From Neisseria sp. oral taxon 014 str. F0314 (GTDB lineage: Bacteria; Pseudomonadota; Gammaproteobacteria; Burkholderiales; Neisseriaceae): a stretch of DNA of 64,000 nucleotides. The stretch is taken from assembly GCF_005886145.1 (NCBI RefSeq), contig NZ_CP040504.1, forward strand, positions 930,001 through 994,000, given 5' to 3'. Positions 47,032-55,252 of this stretch are shown here, one piece after another. Both the position numbers and the translations under genes were made by a program. Within the stretch, counting starts at the first letter, position 1. Each line of letters starts with the position of its first letter. Below the pieces are notes generated by a model that was not told where the DNA came from, made no database searches, and worked only from the letters and a program-made list of their open reading frames with translations.

Positions 47032-48135
47032 ATGTTTGGCGAAAACGATGTCCGAATGATGCAAAACGCCCTTGCCCTTGCGCGGCTCGGGCGTTTTTCC
47101 ACTTCTCCCAACCCGCGCGTCGGCTGCGTGATTGCGCACGGCGGCCAAATCGTCGGGCAGGGGTTTCATGTCAAAGCGGGCGAACCGCATGCCGAAGTTC
47201 ATGCGCTGCGGCAGGCGGGTGAAATGGCGCGCGGGGCGACGGCTTATGTTACGCTCGAACCGTGCAGCCATTACGGCCGCACGCCGCCCTGCGCCGAAGC
47301 CCTCATCCGCTCGGGCGTAGCGCGCGTGGTTGCCGCCATGACCGACCCCAACCCGCTGGTGGCCGGCAAAGGCTTGGCAATGCTGGAAGCCGCAGACATC
47401 CGCACCGAAAGCGGTTTGCTGGAAACCGAAGCGCGCGAACTCAACCGCGGCTTCCTTTCCCGTATCGAACGCGGCCGACCGTTCGTCCGCATCAAATGCG
47501 CCGCCAGCCTGGACGGCAAAACCGCCCTTTCAGACGGCCTCAGCAAATGGATTACCGGCGAAGCGGCGCGTGAAGACGTACAGATATTGCGCGCCGAAAG
47601 CTGCGCCGTCGTTACCGGAGTCGGCACGGTGCTGGCGGACAATCCGCAATTGAACGTGCGTGCCTTCCCTACCGTGCGCCAGCCTGTCCGCGTCATCGCC
47701 GACAGCAGGCTGCAAACTCCTCCCGACTGCCGCATCATCCGAGACGGCGGCAGCCCCGTCCTCATCGCCACCCTGTCGCAGGACGCGGATCGGCTGAACG
47801 CCTTTTCCCGTTTTCCGCATGTCGAAATCATCAGGCCGTCTGAAAAAGACGGCAGAATTGATTTGGCGGACTTACTGAAGATACTGGCCGCCAAAGGCTG
47901 CGGCGAAGTGATGGTTGAAGCGGGAGCGGTTTTATCCTCGGCCTTTCTCGCCGAAGATTTGGCCGACGAACTGGTGCTTTATCAGGCGCCGAAAATCCTC
48001 GGCTGCCCCGGCCGCAGTATGTTTACACTGCCCGAAAATCCGGCGGCACTGACGGAATCGCCCTGTTGGGAGACCCGTTCTGTGGAAACATTGGGCGGCG
48101 ATATTAAATGGATATTAAGGAAAACAATGGGTTAA
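47032..48135 (+). CDS. ribD: Bifunctional riboflavin biosynthesis deaminase/reductase RibD
   Basis: RibD deaminates diaminohydroxyphosphoribosylaminopyrimidine and then reduces the ribose, two early steps of riboflavin synthesis. The 367-residue protein has the deaminase zinc site HAEVHAL and PCSHYGRTPPCAEALI in its first 100 residues. The reductase domain from ~150 has CAASLDGKTAL and VMVEAGAVLSSAFL. An uptake sequence is the only sequence between the preceding stop codon and this ATG. Two more uptake sequences are inside the gene. Confidence 0.95.
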   Translation: MFGENDVRMMQNALALARLGRFSTSPNPRVGCVIAHGGQIVGQGFHVKAGEPHAEVHALRQAGEMARGATAYVTLEPCSHYGRTPPCAEALIRSGVARVVAAMTDPNPLVAGKGLAMLEAADIRTESGLLETEARELNRGFLSRIERGRPFVRIKCAASLDGKTALSDGLSKWITGEAAREDVQILRAESCAVVTGVGTVLADNPQLNVRAFPTVRQPVRVIADSRLQTPPDCRIIRDGGSPVLIATLSQDADRLNAFSRFPHVEIIRPSEKDGRIDLADLLKILAAKGCGEVMVEAGAVLSSAFLAEDLADELVLYQAPKILGCPGRSMFTLPENPAALTESPCWETRSVETLGGDIKWILRKTMG

Positions 48136-48600
48136 CTTTCAGCAAACTTGTCCTCCCTTTTACCACCGCCAAACAATAATCTAATTTTATTATTATCATT
48201 CAAGATATTTTTTCTTAATTTTAGTTACTTTATCAGCATAAATTTTCGTTAATCACTGTAAATATTAAATAATGTGATTATTGTTAAACTCCCCTCGGCC
48301 AAATGCACAAACCGCTATAAAAACAACACAAGACTACAAATAAAAAGAAATTTCATATGCTTATTCCAAAGTGCGACACTACGTTAAAATATTCAAATAT
48401 TACAAATCTTAATTCCTCCTAAAAACAACGGATTTTCCCAGTAAAACTTTTCCCCTGCCGCACAATCTATAGGATGACTTTATCTGCCCGTTGCACCTGT
48501 CGCACGTTTTTCCGCCGTACATACCGCAACGGGGCGGCAGGGTGCGTCTATCACTACTCTGCCCCGAATACTTTTCCTATCCATTAACATGAGACATATC
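48136..48600. other. AT-rich 465-bp region upstream of the diacetamido-uronate operon
   Basis: No gene is seen. The first ~200 bases are strikingly A/T-rich and hold an inverted repeat, TAATCAC (48250-48256) and GTGATTA (48274-48280), 17 bases apart, suggesting a regulator site. The second part is GC-richer, with possible -10 elements near 48470 but no clear -35. Uptake sequences are absent. It must contain the promoter for the genes starting at 48601, and marks the left border of the accessory block. Confidence 0.55.
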
Positions 48601-49905
48601 ATGAAAAACATTACCATTCAAAAATTTGCCGACAAATCCGCCAAAATCGGCATTGTCGGTTTAGGTTATGTAGGTTTGCCACTGATGCTGCGTTATGTGG
48701 ACATCGGCTACAAAGTATTGGGTTTCGACATTGATGCCGAAAAAGTGAACAAACTGAACAACGGCGAAACCTATATCGAACACATCCCTGCCGAAAAAAT
48801 CGCCGCCGCTTCAAACAGCCTGTTTGAAGCCACCACCGACTTCTCCCGCATCGGCGAAGTGGAAGCCGTGATTTTGTGCGTGCCGACCCCGCTGAACAAA
48901 TACCGCGAACCGGACATGAGTTTCGTCATCGATACCACCGACGCGGTAAAACCGTATCTGCGCGCCGGCCAGGTCTTGTCGCTGGAATCCACCACCTATC
49001 CGGGCACGACCGAAGAAGAGCTGCTGCCGCGCGTGGAAGAAGGCGGTTTGAAAGTCGGCGAAAACGTATTCCTCGTTTACTCTCCCGAACGCGAAGACCC
49101 GGGCAACCCCGATTTTGAAACCCGTACCATTCCGAAAGTTATCGGCGGCCACACACCGGCCTGTTTGGAAGTCGGCCTGGCGCTGTATCAGCCCGCCATC
49201 GACAAAGTCGTCCCCGTCAGCTCCACCAAAGCTGCCGAACTGACCAAACTTCTGGAAAACATCCACCGCGCGGTCAATATCGGCTTGGTGAACGAGATGA
49301 AAATCGTCGCCGACAAAATGGACATCGACATCCACGAAGTCATCGACGCCGCCGCCACCAAACCGTTCGGCTTCGTCGCCTACTATCCCGGCCCGGGCTT
49401 GGGCGGCCACTGCATCCCCATCGACCCGTTCTACCTGACTTGGAAAGCGCGCGAATACGGCGTAAACACCCGCTTTATCGAACTTGCCGGCGAAGTGAAC
49501 TCTTCCATGCCCGAATATGTGGTCAATAAAACCGCGCTGGCGTTAAACGACCACCAACGTTCGATTAAGGGCAGCAAAGTGTTGGTATTAGGCATCGCCT
49601 ACAAGAAAAACGTAGACGACATGCGCGAAAGTCCGTCGGTGGAAGTGATGGAACTCTTGCGCGACCTCGGTGCGGAAATATCCTATTCCGACCCGCATGT
49701 GCCCGTGTTCCCGAAAATGCGCGAACACAAATTCGACCTGAAAAGCGTGCCGCTGACCGCCGAGAGCATCGCCTCTTACGACTGCGTGGTGCTGACCACC
49801 GACCACGACAAATTCGATTACGATCTGCTGAAACAACACGCCAAACTGATTGTCGATACGCGCGGCAAATATTCGGGCAAACACGACAACATCGTTAAAG
49901 CATAA
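48601..49905 (+). CDS. UDP-N-acetylglucosamine 6-dehydrogenase (WbpA/TviB-like)
   Basis: The enzyme oxidises C6 of UDP-GlcNAc (or an epimer) to the uronic acid with two NAD+. The 434-residue protein has the NAD-binding [13 protein letters not shown] near residue 20, [15 protein letters not shown], and the catalytic Cys in [16 protein letters not shown]. Neighbours encoding WlbA-, WlbB- and WlbC-like enzymes indicate UDP-GlcNAcA as product, as for P. aeruginosa WbpA. An in-frame ATG at 48589 is the alternative start; neither has a strong ribosome site. It is the first gene of the accessory operon, followed by the next ORF after an uptake-sequence linker. Confidence 0.9.
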   Translation: MKNITIQKFADKSAKIGIVGLGYVGLPLMLRYVDIGYKVLGFDIDAEKVNKLNNGETYIEHIPAEKIAAASNSLFEATTDFSRIGEVEAVILCVPTPLNKYREPDMSFVIDTTDAVKPYLRAGQVLSLESTTYPGTTEEELLPRVEEGGLKVGENVFLVYSPEREDPGNPDFETRTIPKVIGGHTPACLEVGLALYQPAIDKVVPVSSTKAAELTKLLENIHRAVNIGLVNEMKIVADKMDIDIHEVIDAAATKPFGFVAYYPGPGLGGHCIPIDPFYLTWKAREYGVNTRFIELAGEVNSSMPEYVVNKTALALNDHQRSIKGSKVLVLGIAYKKNVDDMRESPSVEVMELLRDLGAEISYSDPHVPVFPKMREHKFDLKSVPLTAESIASYDCVVLTTDHDKFDYDLLKQHAKLIVDTRGKYSGKHDNIVKA

Positions 49906-49919
49906 GAGGCCGTCTGAAA

Positions 49920-50972
49920 ATGTTCGAAACCATCTCAAACCGCAAAATCAAATTCGCCCTGGTCGGCTGCGGCCGCATTTCCAACAACCATTTCGGCTCG
50001 TTCGAATCGCTGCAAGACGAGTGCGAACTCGTTGCCGTGTGCGACACCGATCCCGCCGCGCTTGAAGCGGCGGTCAAACGCACCGGTGCAAAAGGTTATG
50101 GCCGCTACGCGGAAATGCTGGCCGAAACTGATGCCGACGTAATCGTCATCACCACCCCGTCCGGCCTGCACCCCGAACAGGCAGTACAGGCATTGGAAGC
50201 CGGTTTTCACGTCGTTACCGAAAAACCGATGGCCACCCGCCTGCACGACGGCGAACGCATGGTCCAAGCCGCCGACAAAGCCGGCAAACGCTTGTTCGTG
50301 GTGAAACAAAACCGCCTGAACGCCACGCTGCAACTGCTCAAACGCGCGGTAACGGAAAAACGCTTCGGCAAAATCTGCATGGTGCATTTAAACGTCTTCT
50401 GGACACGCCCGCAGTCGTATTACGACCAAGGCAACGGTTGGCGCGGCACTTGGGAGTTTGACGGCGGCGCGTTCATGAACCAGGCCAGCCACTACGTCGA
50501 TTTGATGGAATGGCTCATCGGCCCGGTCGAAGACGTGCAGGCGATGATTTCCACCCACCGCAACATCGAAGCCGAAGATACCGGCGTGATGAACATCCGC
50601 TGGCGCAACGGCGCGCTCGGCTCGATGGCCGTTACCATGTGCACCTACCCGAAAAACCTCGAAGGCTCGATTACCATTCTGGGTGAAACCGGCACGGTAC
50701 GCATCGGCGGCATGGCGGTGAACGAAATTCAGGAATGGAACTTCGCCGACGAACGCGATTACGACGAACAGGTCAAAAACGCCAACTACGAAACCACTTC
50801 GGTATACGGTTTCGGCCACCCGCTGTATTACAAAAACGTCATCGACGTACTGCGCGGCCAAGCCGAGCCTGTTACCGACGGGCGCGAAGGCCTGAAATCG
50901 CTGGAACTGATTATCGCCGCCTACCTCTCCGCCCGCGACCGTAAAACAGTGGGCCTGCCGCTGGTTTACTGA
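49920..50972 (+). CDS. UDP-N-acetylglucosaminuronate 3-dehydrogenase (WlbA/WbpB-like)
   Basis: This Gfo/Idh/MocA oxidoreductase is predicted to oxidise C3 of UDP-GlcNAcA to the 3-keto sugar. The 350-residue protein has a Rossmann fold (KFALVGCGRISNNHFGSF), the EKPM motif with the catalytic Lys near residue 100, and WRGTWEFDGGAFMNQASHYV, which closely resembles Bordetella WlbA and contains the catalytic His. An uptake sequence of 12 bases is essentially the whole gap from the previous stop. The stop is one base from the next ATG. Confidence 0.9.
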   Translation: MFETISNRKIKFALVGCGRISNNHFGSFESLQDECELVAVCDTDPAALEAAVKRTGAKGYGRYAEMLAETDADVIVITTPSGLHPEQAVQALEAGFHVVTEKPMATRLHDGERMVQAADKAGKRLFVVKQNRLNATLQLLKRAVTEKRFGKICMVHLNVFWTRPQSYYDQGNGWRGTWEFDGGAFMNQASHYVDLMEWLIGPVEDVQAMISTHRNIEAEDTGVMNIRWRNGALGSMAVTMCTYPKNLEGSITILGETGTVRIGGMAVNEIQEWNFADERDYDEQVKNANYETTSVYGFGHPLYYKNVIDVLRGQAEPVTDGREGLKSLELIIAAYLSARDRKTVGLPLVY

Positions 50973-50973
50973 T

Positions 50974-52014
50974 ATGGAAATCGCCGTTATCGGGGCAGGC
51001 ATCATTGGTTCGTGCACTGCATGGGCGGCTGCCAAACAGGGGCACCGCGTGGTGCTGTTTGAGCAGGACTCGCCCATGGCGCACACCAGCCAATCCTCGT
51101 CGAAACTGCTGCACGGCGGCTTGCGTTATCTGGAGACCGGCCAGTTTTCATTGGTGCAAAAAGCCTTGCAGGCACGCCGCTTCTGGCTGGAGCAGGCACC
51201 GCAGTTCTGCCGTCCGTTGGAATTGCTGTTTCCCATTTACGGAAAACGCGGCCGTCCGCGCTGGCAAATCGGCATCGGCACCAAACTTTACGACATCCTG
51301 GCACGCGGCAGCGGCTTTCCCCGCAGCCGCTGGCTGGACAGGCAGGAAGTGCTTGCCCGCAATCCCAACCTGCTTTCAGACGGCCTCAAGGGCGCGTATT
51401 CGTTTTACGATGCCCAGATGGACGATTACGCACTCGGCAAGTGGGTCATCGGACAATGCCGGCAGTTGGGCGTAGAAATACGCGACGGCTGCAAAATCAG
51501 TTCGCTGGACACACTGTCGGGCTTCGACCGTATCGCCAATGCCGCCGGCCCGTGGGCGATGGATTTGCGGAAACTGCAAAACGGTACGCCCGCCTACACC
51601 ATCGACTGGGTGCGCGGCAGCCATATCTTTATCGACCGGCCGCAGCCTCATGCGCTGATGCTGCCTGTTCCAAACGAAAAACGGATTTTCTTCATCCTGC
51701 CCTACCAAGGGAAAACCCTTATCGGCACAACCGAAGTCCGCCAAGACCATCCGCAGGCGGAGAGGCCGTCTGAAAACGAAATCGGCTACCTGCTCGATGC
51801 GTACAACGCTTACCACCGCGAGCCTTTAAACCGGTCGGATGTCGGCGGCAGCTTCTCCGGCGTGCGCCCCCTGCTCAAAAGCGCGGCCAATCCCAGCGAC
51901 GCCACCCGCGAATGGGCGTTCGAGCGCGTCGGAAACGTGCTGCACATTTACGGCGGCAAATGGACTACGTCACAGATACAGGGCGAAGACGCCGTCAAGG
52001 AACTATTAAAATGA
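50974..52014 (+). CDS. FAD-dependent oxidoreductase, GlpD/DAO-like
   Basis: The 346-residue protein begins with a dinucleotide-binding motif, [15 protein letters not shown], and continues [21 protein letters not shown], very like glycerol-3-phosphate dehydrogenases. A C-terminal [16 protein letters not shown] recalls the GlpD FAD-domain end. It lacks the extra C-terminal domain of GlpD. It is tightly embedded: one base after the WlbA-like stop, and overlapping the WlbB-like start (ATGA). Such an enzyme is not part of the Wbp or Wlb pathways as known. It might reoxidise a cofactor, process a glycerol or glycerate unit, or oxidise a sugar. Function is not assigned. Confidence 0.8.
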   Translation: MEIAVIGAGIIGSCTAWAAAKQGHRVVLFEQDSPMAHTSQSSSKLLHGGLRYLETGQFSLVQKALQARRFWLEQAPQFCRPLELLFPIYGKRGRPRWQIGIGTKLYDILARGSGFPRSRWLDRQEVLARNPNLLSDGLKGAYSFYDAQMDDYALGKWVIGQCRQLGVEIRDGCKISSLDTLSGFDRIANAAGPWAMDLRKLQNGTPAYTIDWVRGSHIFIDRPQPHALMLPVPNEKRIFFILPYQGKTLIGTTEVRQDHPQAERPSENEIGYLLDAYNAYHREPLNRSDVGGSFSGVRPLLKSAANPSDATREWAFERVGNVLHIYGGKWTTSQIQGEDAVKELLK

Positions 52015-52592
52015 CTGATTACACCGTCCACCCCACCGCCATTATCGACGAAGGCGCGCAAATCGGCGCGGGCAGCCGCGTCTGGCATTTCGCCCACATC
52101 TGCGGCGGCGCGAAAATCGGCAAAAACTGCTCGTTCGGCCAAAACGTGTTCGTCGGCAACAAAGTGACCATCGGCGACGACTGCAAAATCCAAAACAACG
52201 TTTCCGTGTACGACAACGTTCACTTGGAAAACGGCGTGTTTTGCGGCCCCAGCATGGTGTTCACCAATGTCTACAACCCCCGTTCGCTAATCGAACGCAA
52301 AAGCGAATACCGCGACACTTTGGTCAAAACCGGCGCGACGCTGGGCGCGAACTGCACCATCGTCTGCGGCACCACCATAGGCAGATTCGCCTTTATCGGC
52401 GCAGGCGCGGTGGTCAATAAAGACGTGCCCGACTACGCCCTGATGGTCGGCGTGCCCGCCCGCCAAATCGGCTGGATGAGCGAATACGGCGAACAGCTCG
52501 AACAACTGCCGCTCACAGGCAGCGGCAAAGCCGTCTGCCCGCACAGCGGCGAAACGTATATCCTTTCAGACGGCATCCTCAGCAAAGCCTGA
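52011..52592 (+). CDS. UDP-3-amino-GlcNAc-uronate N-acetyltransferase (WlbB/WbpD-like)
   Basis: The 193-residue left-handed beta-helix protein has hexapeptide repeats ([53 protein letters not shown]). It should acetylate the 3-amino group of UDP-GlcNAc3NA to give UDP-GlcNAc3NAcA. The C-terminus has [13 protein letters not shown]. The ATG overlaps the stop of the flavoprotein gene in ATGA, which fixes the start against a longer frame to 51912. The catalytic His of the family (FAHICGG) is present. Confidence 0.88.
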   Translation: MTDYTVHPTAIIDEGAQIGAGSRVWHFAHICGGAKIGKNCSFGQNVFVGNKVTIGDDCKIQNNVSVYDNVHLENGVFCGPSMVFTNVYNPRSLIERKSEYRDTLVKTGATLGANCTIVCGTTIGRFAFIGAGAVVNKDVPDYALMVGVPARQIGWMSEYGEQLEQLPLTGSGKAVCPHSGETYILSDGILSKA

Positions 52593-52634
52593 GGCCGTCT
52601 GAAAACCCCGTCCCCACCAACAACGAGAAACGTC

Positions 52635-53720
52635 ATGCAATTCATCGACCTCGCCGCCCAGCAGGCGCGCATTAAAAAACAAATCGACGCCAATATTGAA
52701 CAAGTCCTCTCGCACGGCCAATACATCCTCGGCCCCGAAGTGGCCGAACTGGAAGACAAACTCAAAGCCTACTGCGGCGCGAAACACTGCATCAGCGTCG
52801 CCAACGGCACCGACGCGCTGCAAATCGCCCTGATGGCTTTGGGCGTAGGCGCGGGCGACGAAGTGATTACCCCCGGCTTTACCTACATCGCCACCGCCGA
52901 AACCGTCGCCCTGCTCGGCGCAAAACCGGTTTACGTCGATATCGTCGAACAAACCTACAACCTCGACCCCGCCAAGCTCGAAGCCGCGATTACCCCGCGT
53001 ACCAAAGCTATCGTGCCCGTATCGCTCTACGGCCAGTGTGCCGATTTCGATGTGATTAACGCCATCGCCGCCCGCCACAACCTGCCCGTCATCGAAGACG
53101 CGGCGCAGAGTTTCGGCGCATCGTACAAAGGCCGCAAATCAGGCAGCCTGACCACTGTTTCCTGCACCAGCTTCTTCCCCAGCAAACCTTTGGGCTGCTA
53201 CGGCGACGGCGGCGCGGTTTTTACCGACGACGACAATCTGGCCACCGTCATCCGCCAAATCGCGCGCCACGGCCAGGACCGCCGTTACCACCATATCCGC
53301 GTCGGCGTAAACAGCCGTCTGGACACGCTGCAAGCCGCCATCCTGCTACCCAAACTGGCGATTTTGGAAGAAGAAATCGGCCTGCGCGGCCGGGTTGCCG
53401 CCGTTTACGCGCAGGAACTGGCTAAAGCCGGTATCGCCGCACCGTTTATCGAAAGCCACAATATCAGCGCGTATGCCCAATACACCGTGCGCGTGAAAAA
53501 CCGCGATGCCGTTCAGACGGCCTTGAAAGCGGCAGGCATCCCGACCGCCGTCCATTATCCGATTCCGCTCAACAAGCAGCCCGCCGTCGCATCCGATGCC
53601 GTGCTGCCCGTAGGCGATTTGGTGGCCGAAGAAGTGTTGAGCCTGCCGATGCACCCGTATATGACGGAGGAACAGGTGCGGCAGGTAGTCGGCGCACTGG
53701 CACAGGCATTGTCCCGATAA
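52635..53720 (+). CDS. Sugar-nucleotide 3-aminotransferase (WlbC/WbpE-like)
   Basis: This PLP enzyme of the DegT/DnrJ/EryC1 family should convert UDP-3-keto-GlcNAcA to the 3-amino sugar using glutamate. The 361-residue protein has GTDALQIALMALGVGAGDEV, the Asp of VIEDAAQSFGA, and the PLP Lys in SFFPSKPLGCYGDGGA near residue 185. HHIRVGVNSRLDTLQAAIL completes the sugar-aminotransferase pattern. It is the last gene of the sugar-nucleotide group; an uptake-sequence hairpin follows. Confidence 0.9.
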   Translation: MQFIDLAAQQARIKKQIDANIEQVLSHGQYILGPEVAELEDKLKAYCGAKHCISVANGTDALQIALMALGVGAGDEVITPGFTYIATAETVALLGAKPVYVDIVEQTYNLDPAKLEAAITPRTKAIVPVSLYGQCADFDVINAIAARHNLPVIEDAAQSFGASYKGRKSGSLTTVSCTSFFPSKPLGCYGDGGAVFTDDDNLATVIRQIARHGQDRRYHHIRVGVNSRLDTLQAAILLPKLAILEEEIGLRGRVAAVYAQELAKAGIAAPFIESHNISAYAQYTVRVKNRDAVQTALKAAGIPTAVHYPIPLNKQPAVASDAVLPVGDLVAEEVLSLPMHPYMTEEQVRQVVGALAQALSR

Positions 53721-53736
53721 TCTTCCATACCGCGGT

Positions 53737-53791
53737 TTCAGGCCGTCTGAAAAACAACGGTGCGCCGATACCGGTTTTCAGACGGCCTGAA
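53737..53791 (+). terminator. Uptake-sequence hairpin between the sugar operon and pglF
   Basis: TTCAGGCCGTCTGAAAA (53737-53753) pairs with TTTTCAGACGGCCTGAA (53775-53791), a 17-bp stem. It may terminate or attenuate transcription before pglF. Confidence 0.7.
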
Positions 53792-53808
53792 AGTCCGCAA
53801 CGCTCCGC

Positions 53809-55233
53809 ATGAATATCAAAAAATTACTCGGCTATGCCTTGGGACCTATCGGCAGCGCGGCCGCCAGCGCAATATCGCTGCCGTTGATTTCGTGGTACTT
53901 CCCCGCCGACGACATCGGCCGCATCGTGCTGCTGCAAACCGTCTCCGGCCTGATTCTGATTGTATTGGGGCTGGGGCTGGACCAGTCGTACATCCGCGAA
54001 TACCATGCCGCGCCGGACAAATCCGTGCTGCTGAACACCGTGTCGCTGCTGCCGTTGCTGCTGTCTGCGGCCTGTATCGCGGGCATACTGCTTGCCGCAC
54101 CCGCGATGCCGTCTGAAATGATTTTGGAACTGAAACAGGCCGATTTGGGCGTATTGTGCGTCGTCTTTATGGCCGCGCTGGTGCCCGCGCGTTTTTTGTC
54201 GGTCGTCCTGCGGATGCAGGAACGCGCCTATGCGTTCTCGTTCAGCCAGCTTATGCCGAAATTGCTGATTTTGGTGCTGGTGGCCGGTTATATGCTGACC
54301 GGCGCGGCAAACAGCACCTTCAACCTCGTGGCCGCCTACGCCGCCGCACAATGGCTGGCACTGGCGGTATTGTCCGTGCAAACCCGCCGCGATGCGGCCC
54401 GCGCATGGAAGGCGTATTCCGACCCCGCGTTATTGAAGGAAACATTGAAATACGGCGTGCCGCTGGTGCTCGGCGGACTGGCCTACTGGGGGCTGACTTC
54501 GGTCGACCGCCTGATGCTCAAACAGCACGGCAGCCTCGCCGAACTCGGCATTTATTCGATGGCCGTCAGCTTTGGTGCGGCCGCACTGATTTTTCAGAGC
54601 ATTTTCTCGACCATTTGGGCGCCGATGGTGTTCAGATGGGTAAACGAAAACGAAAACCTCGACCGCATCGCCAAAATCGTCCCCCCCATGCTGGCGGCCG
54701 CCGCGGCAGTATTATGTCTTGCGGGTATTTTTTCACCGCTGATTCCCTTAATCCTGCCGAGTAAATATGCAGCCGTGCAATTTATCCTGTTATCCAGCAT
54801 ACTGTTTCCGTTGCTCTATACCATGACCGAAGTAACCGGCATCGGCATCAACGTCAGCAGGAAAACCTGGCTGGTAACGGTCATTTCCGTGATTGCGCTG
54901 GCGGCCAACTTCGCTTTGTGCCGCCTGCTGGTACCTGCGTTTGGCGCCAAAGGCGCAGCCGCCTCCATGGCCGTATCGTTCTGGCTGTATTTCGCGCTGA
55001 AAACGGAAGCGTCGGTTTTACTGTGGCAGAAACTGCCCCGGACCAAGATTTACGGCACCACCCTGATTTGCCTGTTTTCCTGCCTCGCCTATACATTCTG
55101 GGGCAGCAGGGGCAATTATCCGCTGTTTGCCGCCGGCTGGGCAGCCGCGCTGGCAGGAATCGGATTTGCCTACCGGACGCAACTGGTTCTCTTGGCAGAA
55201 CGCATCGCAGGCCGTCTGAAAAAAGCGGCCTGA
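53809..55233 (+). CDS. pglF: PglF-type lipid-linked oligosaccharide flippase
   Basis: PglF moves undecaprenyl-linked glycan from the cytoplasmic to the periplasmic side for O-linked protein glycosylation. The 474-residue Wzx-family membrane protein has about 12 to 14 hydrophobic segments. Its first ~65 residues (MNIKKLLGYALGPIGSAAAS onward) match meningococcal PglF as I remember it, while later parts diverge. A run of seven Cs (54681-54687, encoding Pro-Pro) is a possible slippage site. It begins a run of tightly spaced genes extending to the right edge. Confidence 0.9.
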   Translation: MNIKKLLGYALGPIGSAAASAISLPLISWYFPADDIGRIVLLQTVSGLILIVLGLGLDQSYIREYHAAPDKSVLLNTVSLLPLLLSAACIAGILLAAPAMPSEMILELKQADLGVLCVVFMAALVPARFLSVVLRMQERAYAFSFSQLMPKLLILVLVAGYMLTGAANSTFNLVAAYAAAQWLALAVLSVQTRRDAARAWKAYSDPALLKETLKYGVPLVLGGLAYWGLTSVDRLMLKQHGSLAELGIYSMAVSFGAAALIFQSIFSTIWAPMVFRWVNENENLDRIAKIVPPMLAAAAAVLCLAGIFSPLIPLILPSKYAAVQFILLSSILFPLLYTMTEVTGIGINVSRKTWLVTVISVIALAANFALCRLLVPAFGAKGAAASMAVSFWLYFALKTEASVLLWQKLPRTKIYGTTLICLFSCLAYTFWGSRGNYPLFAAGWAAALAGIGFAYRTQLVLLAERIAGRLKKAA

Positions 55234-55252
55234 CAAAAGTTTAGAGAATAAT

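Noticed and set aside
54156..54764. 202-codon overlapping plus-strand frame within pglF
   Set aside because: It lies in a second frame of a clear flippase, is Arg-rich and lacks a ribosome site.
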